Source: a virus
Direction: 5' to 3' (one strand)
IMG/VR virus record: IMGVR_UViG_3300023184_000033
Span: 99,825-163,824 of that record
Length of the DNA: 64,000 nt
Below, piece after piece: positions 1 through 9,500 of this stretch. Made by a program: the position numbers and the translations under genes. Under the pieces are notes generated by a model. The model ran no database searches, was not told where the DNA came from, and saw nothing but the letters and a program-made list of their open reading frames with translations. Numbering within the stretch: the stretch's first letter is position 1; every line of letters begins with the position of its first letter.

Positions 1-28
1 GGGCTCGGAACAGATTTTTTCGAATTTT

Positions 29-601
29 TCATCTCCACTTAGGACCATCGAACCAAGCGGCTAACGAGTGTCGTTTACCTTTGGTTACGGGAGTGGCTTG
101 ATGATCTAAGAAAGACGGAAAGAACAAAATTGTTCCCTGTTTTCTTATTTTTTCTTTGTCTGGAAAATTGATTAGATCAAAAAACTCAAATTCACCACCT
201 TCATACTCTGACGGATCGGTTAATTGTATAATTGCACTAATTTTTCTGTGGTATTTTGGATCATCATTAATCCAAAACACATCATGGTGTCTATCATATT
301 TGCCTTGATATGATGCATCATACTCGGCTACTTGTACATAATCTAATTTTGAGATATGGAAATTGAAAAACTTATCATTAGCTTCTATTGCAAGTTTCCA
401 TAGTAAATTATTGAGTTGTTCTAATTTTGGGTTTTTCATATCCAAAAAACGAACAACACTTTTCCTCATTTCATGTGGTACCATCTTACCATCGATGCCA
501 ACAACAGCTTCTTGTGCTTTTGTCTCTAAACTAAATTGAATAATATGTTCACATGTTTGTTTAGTCAAATATGATTCATAATAACACCATTCACCTATCA
601 T
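29..601 (-). CDS. 2OG-Fe(II) oxygenase, prolyl-4-hydroxylase-like
   Basis: About 190 residues, the usual size of a single-domain phage 2-oxoglutarate/Fe(II) dioxygenase. The iron triad is visible: H105-x-D107 in the RHHDVFW segment and a distal H167 in FLDHQATP. R177, ten residues later, would bind 2-oxoglutarate. The family hydroxylates a substrate using O2 and 2-oxoglutarate; prolyl hydroxylases are typical members. I chose ATG 601 because GAGGA lies about 8 nt upstream. A TTG at 613 in the same frame overlaps that ribosome binding site and is an unlikely start. It follows a collagen-like tail fibre gene, so the fibre is a plausible substrate (inference). The fold call is firm; the substrate is not known. 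Confidence 0.85.
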   Translation of the reverse strand: MIGEWCYYESYLTKQTCEHIIQFSLETKAQEAVVGIDGKMVPHEMRKSVVRFLDMKNPKLEQLNNLLWKLAIEANDKFFNFHISKLDYVQVAEYDASYQGKYDRHHDVFWINDDPKYHRKISAIIQLTDPSEYEGGEFEFFDLINFPDKEKIRKQGTILFFPSFLDHQATPVTKGKRHSLAAWFDGPKWR

Positions 602-623
602 AATAATCCTCAAAAATTACATT

Positions 624-3320
624 TTACAGTTTTTTCTTTACTTCGTCAAGCTCTGCCTTCAATTCTTTGATTGCTTCAACAAGAAGTGGCACCAACTTAT
701 CATATCTTACAGTCAAGTACTCTTTATCTAGAGGAGCTGGAACCACAACTTCAGGCAGAATTTTTTGTACATCTTGTGCAGAAAGACCAACGTCACGCTC
801 ATTAAGTTTAGCTTCATAACCCAATTCTTTAGCGAGTTCATTTGGTTCATAAATGAATCCAGTCAAAGACAACACTTTTTCGAGTGCATTTTCAATTAGA
901 CCAATACGGTTCTTTAATCTATCGTCAGAATAACCAGAGGTGATATTGTTTGTAGCACGAATTTCACCAGCTGTACCTGATGCAGCTGTACCAACACCTA
1001 AACTACTGAATTGTACGTTGTCGTATGTATTTACGTTTTGGTTATAGCTTCCTGGAGGACCAGCTGGTCCTGGAGCTCCGGCCGATCCAGGAGATCCTGT
1101 TGGGCCTTGAACTGGTCCAGCAGAATAGTTTGTTGCAGTAGTTGTAATATATAAAATGCCACCACTAACATATGCATTGGTAACACTAACACCTGTGGCT
1201 CCAACAGGCCCGGTAACTCCTGTGGTTCCTGTGGGTCCTGTAACACCAGTGGCTCCGACAGGACCAAGGATACTTCCTGACACAGCAACAACAACTGCAT
1301 CGCTTCGTGTTAATTGTAGTTGTGTTCCAACAACAGCACCAGAAGTTACATAAGGTCCTGTAACACCGGTAACCCCAGTAACTCCTGTGGCTCCCGTGAC
1401 ACCTGTTAAACCTGTGGGTCCTGTAGCGCCTTGTGGAATTGTGAAGTTAAATACAGCAGCACCAACTGTTCCAGTATTAGTTATTGCTGCTAAACTTCCT
1501 GCAGCACCAGTCGATACCGTTCCTAGTGAAACTGTGCCTGTTGCGCCAGTAACGCCAGTAGCACCTTTAACTGTTCCCGCATTAAAAGTGTAGGTGTTAG
1601 AGTATGTAATTTGTAAATCAGCACCAACAACTGTCGCAGATGTTAAGAATAAACCAGTTGCACCGGTTGCACCAACTTGACCAGAAACAGTTACGGAATT
1701 TGCAACAGCAATAATTCTACCTTTAGAATCAACTGTAATGATAGGTACAGAAGAACTATTACCATATGTCTTTGCCGTCAAACCTACTTGGTCAGGAAGA
1801 CCAATCGCAACAATACCTGTGTTTGCGTTTGCAGTTAAATCGCCAGTATTTGCGTAAACTTTTGTTCCTGGTGGAATTGAAACTGTAGTATTAGATACTG
1901 CTAGAACTCGACCAAACTTGTCAACAGTAATTGCAGGAATGTTTGATTCATCACCATATGTTTTTGATGTTACACCAGTTGTTTCTAATCCAAAATCAAT
2001 TATTTTTGTTGTATTATTGGCCAGAATTGCAATACCATTTGCAACGCTTGTGGTAATATTCAACCCGCCATTGTAAGCATTTGCAGAAACATTAATTGTA
2101 TTAGCAGTAATTGAACTATACGCATTTTTACTTAATACGAAACTTTGTAAATAAGTATTAGCAGCATTTGTATATGATTGTGAATAAACATTTGCCGAAT
2201 ATACAGCTGCCGATGTGGCCACGTTTGAAGTACTATTTAAATTGCTAGAATTATTTGAAAATTCATCAGTATGAATTCTATAATAATTTCCATTAGTTAC
2301 ATCATTTAATTGCCACTGTAAAGCTGGTTCGTTCCAACTAATTGCTGCATTAGCATAAGAACCACCACCACGATATACACTATAGTAAGATGTTATACCA
2401 TTAATATTACCTTGATTTAATTGATACGTATTTGATGAGTTGACTGTTGTACCGATTAGAATGAAGTTCGAATTAACGGTTAAGTTGTTAACTGAAACAC
2501 CATTGAAGAAAGCGTTTGCGCCAGAACCACCAAGTGTTGATCCAAGATTGATAACTGGCGTATTGATGACCGTGTTTGCAGTAATTCTATCAGATATAAC
2601 ATTACCACTCATCAAGTAGTTGTTAGCATACACAGTATTTGCATATGAGATTGTTGCAAAACTTTTAGGTGCTGAGAGGAATGTATTAGATGATACAGAA
2701 TCGGAAATTAACTGGTTCTGCAATGTTAAGTTTGTTCCATAACCACTTTGAGTATATGTGAAGTTATTGGAAATTATTGTTGCACCAGAAATGACTACAG
2801 TATTTGAAATTGTTGTGGCACCATTAACAGTTAGTGAACCAACAATTGTTGCAGTACCATTTGTTGAAAAGTTTCCATTAATTTTACCAGTTCCCGTAAC
2901 AGTAAGATTACCACTAACTGTTTCATTTCCTGTCGTAATAATATTGCCGCCAACTGTGACATTATTTGAAACTGCAAGACCTGTACCAGAACCCATTGCA
3001 AGAATAGGACCACTGATGTTCGCTTGGCCTGATGCAACTAGACTGAGTGTGGTGTTCGTGAAATAAACTTGACCATCGACACGGAGGTTGTTTTGGACAT
3101 ATGCGGATGAACCTAGACCAATGACTTGTAATTGTCCACCAAGAATGGCATTGTTGGCAACTTGTAAACCTAGAGAATTATCATTGAGAAATAATGTTCC
3201 GGTAGATTTTGTGTAGTTGTTTGCGGCCAACGAATTGTTTTCTTGCACCAAAGCATTCGTGGTAACCAACCAGTCGCCGAATGTATTTGCATATCCTAGA
3301 ATAGAAACTGTATTTGCCAT
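624..3320 (-). CDS. Tail fibre with collagen-like repeats and C-terminal S74 intramolecular chaperone
   Basis: 898 residues. The N-terminal two thirds is Asn/Thr/Val/Gly-rich beta-structured fibre with repeats such as GNLTVTGTGKINGN. From about residue 545 to 770 come several blocks of Gly-X-Y triplets (GATGATG, GVTGATGVTG, and a proline-rich GPAGPPGSY block), which should form a collagen-like triple helix. The last 101 residues, starting at S798 in SDDRLKNRI, are a peptidase S74 endosialidase-type chaperone that trimerises the fibre and then cleaves itself off at the serine; a C-terminal coiled coil (KELKAELDEVKKKL) fits this. It lies among baseplate genes, so it is probably a side or distal tail fibre that contacts the host. 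The domain calls are strong; the receptor is unknown. Confidence 0.9.
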   Translation of the reverse strand: MANTVSILGYANTFGDWLVTTNALVQENNSLAANNYTKSTGTLFLNDNSLGLQVANNAILGGQLQVIGLGSSAYVQNNLRVDGQVYFTNTTLSLVASGQANISGPILAMGSGTGLAVSNNVTVGGNIITTGNETVSGNLTVTGTGKINGNFSTNGTATIVGSLTVNGATTISNTVVISGATIISNNFTYTQSGYGTNLTLQNQLISDSVSSNTFLSAPKSFATISYANTVYANNYLMSGNVISDRITANTVINTPVINLGSTLGGSGANAFFNGVSVNNLTVNSNFILIGTTVNSSNTYQLNQGNINGITSYYSVYRGGGSYANAAISWNEPALQWQLNDVTNGNYYRIHTDEFSNNSSNLNSTSNVATSAAVYSANVYSQSYTNAANTYLQSFVLSKNAYSSITANTINVSANAYNGGLNITTSVANGIAILANNTTKIIDFGLETTGVTSKTYGDESNIPAITVDKFGRVLAVSNTTVSIPPGTKVYANTGDLTANANTGIVAIGLPDQVGLTAKTYGNSSSVPIITVDSKGRIIAVANSVTVSGQVGATGATGLFLTSATVVGADLQITYSNTYTFNAGTVKGATGVTGATGTVSLGTVSTGAAGSLAAITNTGTVGAAVFNFTIPQGATGPTGLTGVTGATGVTGVTGVTGPYVTSGAVVGTQLQLTRSDAVVVAVSGSILGPVGATGVTGPTGTTGVTGPVGATGVSVTNAYVSGGILYITTTATNYSAGPVQGPTGSPGSAGAPGPAGPPGSYNQNVNTYDNVQFSSLGVGTAASGTAGEIRATNNITSGYSDDRLKNRIGLIENALEKVLSLTGFIYEPNELAKELGYEAKLNERDVGLSAQDVQKILPEVVVPAPLDKEYLTVRYDKLVPLLVEAIKELKAELDEVKKKL

Positions 3321-3340
3321 TTATTTCGAACCTATTGAAC

Positions 3341-3562
3341 TTATAGTTTATTTAGAATAGTTGTCAGGAGCGTTTTGATATCAGAAACATCTTGCTCTAA
3401 TTTTACAATCTTTGCATTATTCTGTTCAAGTTCTTGACTCATTTTTTGTTTTCGTTGGTGATCTTTAAGACCACTAATATCCGTATTCAATATAGCTTTA
3501 CTGTAACCATCCCGTTGCAGATGGGGATTATCAGTTACTTCATATTTTACATTATCGATCAT
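3341..3562 (-). CDS. Small coiled-coil virion-operon protein, unknown function
   Basis: 73 residues. The C-terminal half (MSQELEQNNAKIVKLEQDV...) has heptad-like spacing of I/L/V and is probably a trimeric or dimeric coiled coil. The start overlaps the stop of the upstream giant baseplate gene by 4 nt (ATGA), so the two are probably translationally coupled. Sitting between the DUF4815 protein and the fibre, it could be a small connector or assembly factor. No family was recognised. Confidence 0.7.
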   Translation of the reverse strand: MIDNVKYEVTDNPHLQRDGYSKAILNTDISGLKDHQRKQKMSQELEQNNAKIVKLEQDVSDIKTLLTTILNKL

Positions 3563-6500
3563 GATATTGCAATAGCTCTAAATTTCTTAATTTGTGGAAC
3601 AATTTCTGTTGCACCGGAATACATAACAACTTTAACAGCAAACGTTTGGAAAGAATTATGTATAACGCCATTACTTGTGTAGGAAATGTTATCCAAGAAA
3701 TAATTTTGTTCAATAAAGTCTGTGTAAGAAGATGAATTTTTTGTTACACTATCTATATTTGGAACTAGAATCCATGGTTTAGTAGTAAATGCACTTACAT
3801 CATCAGCAGCTAATACTTTAACAAACACATCAAAAGAAGTTCCACTCTGCATATTTGCATCAAACGTAACTTTAATACCTTTGGCATCAAATCCAGAAGC
3901 AAGTGTTACTGATCTTGTTACATATTTAGCAGAAGCATTACCACCACTTGCAGTAGTTTCTGGTATTGTAACATCAACTCTATCATTGATAATGTTATTA
4001 ATCATAATCATCGACATTCTATCTAGGTCAATAACAGGAGAAATGTTTTTATCAAGCGTTGCAAGTTTTGCTTTCACCAATGTGTCACCATAAGCTGTAT
4101 TATTTCTATATTTCTTTAATACTGTATTTTTATTAGCTAATAATGGAGTATATGATGTATCAAATATACCATCATTTTGGTTCATCATACTATAATCAAT
4201 AGATGTAGTATTATTAAAGTCCAACTCTTGTGAAATTAAATCTACAATTTCAAAATCAAATGCCTGTGCGGGAGCATCAGATTTAAATGTTGCTTCATAA
4301 GTTTTTGTTGTGTCAAATTGAGCATAATACAACTTGAACGATAAGTCTGAAGATTGGTCAGCAGTCCAAGTTGAACCATTTTGCGATATAAACAAACTAC
4401 CAATATTTGGTTGTTCTGAGACTGTATTTGTTGAGCCAATTTGTTTTTGTCCCACAGTCGCATAATATACTTTTGTTTTACTGCTATTTGAACCAACAAC
4501 AATTGCATATTCGCCAGGTTGCAGATAGACAGGATCAGCAAATCTAAACAAAGTTTCAACAGATGCATCGGTTGATGTGTTTATATCATAAGGATTTTTC
4601 CAAACAGTTGATGATGGAATAACTTTAGTGGAATTTGGATATCCATTAACTGTAGGTCTAATCTGTGCAAACACAGGCAACTTATCATCAACACTTTCAA
4701 AATACAAACTAACACCAGTCAAGAAAACACCGTTAGGATAAATTCCTGCAGGAACAAAGAATGTCTGTGCTAATGGATCAGTAGTACAGGCTATGAATGA
4801 GGTTCTACTACCAAATGGTTCTTTGTTTGCTTTTGCAGCTGCTTCAAAATCAGCTCGGATTTTCGCATCTGCTTGAAGTGCCGTCAGGCCAAACTGTGTG
4901 CCACCCATAATAATATTTTCAGCAGCCAGAGCACCTCTACTAGTCCATATTGTTCCACCTGCGGCATTTTTAATAGTAGCTGCATACCAAGAGGGATTTG
5001 TTCCCCAGGTAGTAGCTGCACCAGTTGTTCCTTGATTGTCAATCTTACACTTAATCTGGTGTGCGCCTGGAGCTAACCAGTTAACGGTAACATCTATGTA
5101 TAATTTTCCATCATTACTATTTGGCCAAGCCGGTGTTTTCCAATGTTCAGAATTCTTATATTTTCCAATAGGTTCATTATCAATCCAAACTTCAACATCA
5201 TCATCGGCACCAAATGATATTGTGTGATTAGAACCAAAAGCTTGAGTTGTTGTAAAATTTCTATAAATTGTAAATGTTTGGCCAGATTTTAGATTTGTGT
5301 TGTCTCCTTCAGCCACTGGATATACAGCATTTGCCGCAACAAACTCAACACCAGTATTATTAGTCAATCCCGTACCAGCACCAGTGATCGCATAAACAAT
5401 TGGTGAGGTCGTGGTGCTGCCCTGCTGTAACGCATAATATGCATTTAGCCAATAGATAAATCCTCCTAAGTCTGGATTTCTATTCAAGTTTGCTGGATTT
5501 CTATAATAAGAAAGTATAGTCGGCCCAGTAATTGCAATTGCCTCGGCTTTCATCGCTGCGTTTAACCATATTTTACCGCCGCCGGCCGGAGTACGAGAAT
5601 TTGGATCAGCAATTGCTTGGTTGTAAGTTTGAGTAGTTATCAGATATGTGTATGCCTCAATGGCTTCTTTCATAGTCAAACTAGAATCAACAAAGTCACC
5701 AATTTTTGGTTTAGTAAGTAATACACCCGTAGCAACACTTACAGCACTAGCCGTACTTTGAATTGTTGTTGTTTTATTTTGACTAATTGGAGCGTCTAGT
5801 TTTAATTCAACTGTTGCTGTTGACTTACTATAACCATTTAATGGATTAATATAAATTGCAATCGTTGCTGGCGTAGTGTCCGAAACAGAAATTGTTCCTG
5901 TAATTATATCTAATCTAGGAATTGTTCTGTTTTCAGCTTTGCCATATTTTTCGTAATGCCATTGACCAAATGCATCAATACCTTGTGTTGCAAATTTTCT
6001 AAAATCTGCATTAGCAAAATATGCAATTGCTTCTAACTCAACTGTTGCATAAATTTTGGTATAACCACCACTAAAAGTATTTGATGCATAAGAATTTGTA
6101 CCAGTTGCACCATCATTAAATAAAGATTTAATATCAGCATAAGAGTTGACATAAGCGGTGTAGTTAAAACCACCAGAAACGTTCAAAACAGTATTTGTAG
6201 ATGATGTTGCACCTTTAGTTAACCACATACCATCAACATTTGAGATGGTGAATGGTACTATAACAGAACCGCCAACATTTGTAGATGTAACGACATATGT
6301 GAGAGTCTCACTCATGTTTATACTAGTAGGTCCACTAACTGAATAAACTGCTGCCTTTGGACCAGAATAGAAAGATGTTGTTGCTTGTCTATTATCATTA
6401 AAATAAAATGTCCAAATATAAGAACCAACTCTAGTTACTACATAATCTAAAGTTGTTGTTGTGCCAGGAGGACTTAATGGTAGAGTACCACTAGCAGGAA

Positions 6501-9500
6501 TTCTTTCACCATAGTTACTTACAGCATAATAATTTCCATTATTAGGTCCATTAACAACATTAAATGATATCTTATCATTTTGTATACAAGATGTTGATGT
6601 GCTTAAATTAACTCCACTAGAATTTTTAGCGGAAAGCTCAATTGGCACTATGGGTGTTGCATTAATTGTAAATCCTGCATATACTTCTGGTAAAATGCTA
6701 TTTAATTTTAATTTTACATTTTTAATATCATTAACTACAGATGCGGAAGTTAATAAAACAGATGCGTTGCCGTTTGAATCTGTTGTAAATGATCCAGTTA
6801 AACTAGCACCAGCAATGTTTGCAGATTCAACACCGGTAATTGTATAAGGTACACTTACGCCGGCACCAACATTCACCGTTGACAATGTTACGTTAGCTGT
6901 TTTACCAATATTAAGTGCAGTTCCCAATGAAGGTTGAATTTGACTTGTGTTGGCGACCAACATGTAAGATTTAATAGCAGAAATTGGAACATTTACCGAT
7001 TTACTGGATGTGTTTCCTGTTCCCCATGTGTATTGAATTGTGAATACATCAGAACCTCTCATTGCATAGTTAGAATTAACTTGATACAATAATGTATTTG
7101 AACCAGATGGTGAATTTATTGTGAAAGCGCCACTTGTTTGATTACCTTTACTACTCACAACAGAATATTCATTTGTATTGGCTGTTGATGTGATTGCGTA
7201 ATAAACAGTTTGATTACTTGGGATACTTGAAGCTGAGAATATAGACTGTATGGTATTGCCAGCAACAATAGAAGAATTTGCTGCAACACTAAATGTTGGA
7301 ACAAATGCACTTTGAATTGCTACATTACATAACAATTGTTGTGGTCCTTTATATTGTGGATTTCCGGTATCTGTCGGAACATCAACTTCAAGAGTGATGT
7401 ATTTGTTTACATAACTACTGATTGCACCACTATTAATTGGTATACTTACAATGGCCTGATTTTTGGAGTTTGTACCAATTGTACGTATAATTGTATTTCC
7501 ACGAACGAAACCATTTCCCAAATCAGTGTTAACAATTGAACCAGAAATGTTTGCATTGTATGTTTTTCCCGCAGGAGCATTTTGAACATTGAAGATGAAA
7601 TTAATAACACCACCTTCTCTGATAGTTGTATAATCAGGAGTTAATGTATATGATGCATCTGGCAACGCTGCAGTAGTAATTGCTCCAACATTTTTTGTAG
7701 TAATTGATGAATTGTCTGTACCATTTAAGCTTAATCTGGTAATAATATCCTGGTTTGGCTTTGTAGAAACAATTAATGGACTTAATGTTTGTAGTAAACC
7801 TTGTGCATAGAAAGTGGTAGATGCATAAGATTTTCCAAGAGCAATACTAATAGGACTGTCACACAAAACAATATTGATATTTCCTGTTAAGAATTTGACA
7901 TCGTTATCATTTGGAATACAAATTTTACCAGAAGCAGAACCGGAAGAATCAGTATAAACAGCCATATCATGAGGTGAAATTCCACTATTATTAATTAGTG
8001 AAGTGTAACCATCAGGAAGCAAATAACTTGTCATGTTTAAACCATTCATATACAAGTATAAATTGGTTTTTGGTGACATACCATCTACACGAAAACTTAT
8101 TTCTTTCTTTCTTGCATAAGGAATTACTGTTTGATTTACAGTTGCAGTAGAAGATGATGTAACAACGCCTGGCGGAGAACTTAATATCTGTGAGTTTTGG
8201 GGCGTACCAACTTGACCAGAAACATTACGAACAGTATTTGTCCCTAAAACAGAATTGATTGTATCTGTTGTTTGTTCACCGGACCATAGAGTCTGCCATG
8301 CATTCCATTGTGTTTCAACAGATGAGTAAGCAGAGTAGTTATCGTTTTCACCATTTGTGTTTACGATAACAACCGGCGGAGTAACTATATCAAACCAAAC
8401 GTCAGATTGTGGACTTAATTTTATTTCACCAACATAGGCAACAACGTCAAATGGATTTACTTTAATTGAACCTGATGCAATTGGCTGATTGCCTCCAGGC
8501 ATTACTTCGGAAACATAAGGTACTGTTATAAGAGATGAAAATGCTGAATTACCAGAAATTACTGTATTACTTGATTCTCTTGTATAATTTAACTTAACGT
8601 TCTCAGACAAATACAGCGGTCTTGCTAATTTGTTTGTGTAATCAATAGATGCACGATATTCATTACTACCAACATCACCAACACCAGAACCAACGAAAGA
8701 ATCGACAATAAAACCATTTTTAAATTGTGTATTGCCATTGTTGTCGGTAACAACTTGTGAGTTAACTTGAGTCTCTAAGAAATTTAATGAAGTATAATAC
8801 TCCATATTTGTTAAACGTGTATCAAGATTGGAAATATCCTTCATAGTATAACGTTTGTGTGGTATAACTTGAAGACCAACATCAGTCTCACGATATGTGT
8901 ATGGTGAAAAATCTAACACATATAGTGTAACAGCATCACTTTGATTTGCTGGAGGTTGTGGTTTAACATCAGGAATACCTTGAATGTCTTTAAACAAACC
9001 ATCTCTGGTCAGTACAACCTTATCAATTCTTCCAAGGTAGTATGTGATATCAGCAATAACGTTTTGATAATTATTTGTTGTTGGAATCTGGTGTGATGCC
9101 AACGAATATGTTGTTGTATCATCAACCCTTCTTGGTCTAAAATCTATACAATCACTTAATGATACAACTTTTCCTGTTACAAGCGATTTGTATGTTGGTA
9201 TGATACCATAATCAATCGGATATGATTCTGGTGAGATGTAACCCAATCCAGAATGTGTGAAGTAACTATAAACCGGTAAAACTTTTATTGTACTCTGTGG
9301 TGCAGATTTTCTATTAATTGATGCATGGTCATAAATTGTATCTCTTTGGCCAGTATCCAATGAATATAATGTTACTTTATTGTCTAACACAGTCCAATTA
9401 CCTGTGGATGTACTTGGAGTATTATTTAAATTAGTTCCTGAAATTGAAATGTATGCAATACCAGATACAGAAACAACATCACCACTATTATATGTTGTTG

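Noticed and set aside
1031-1593. Open frames on both strands inside the collagen-like fibre gene (Leu- or Val/Pro-rich products)
   Set aside because: They are by-products of the Gly-X-Y repeat in other frames; no ribosome sites and low-complexity translations.
1080-1700. CRISPR-like regular repeats
   Set aside because: The periodicity is the 9-bp Gly-X-Y coding repeat of the fibre, not spacer-separated palindromic repeats.
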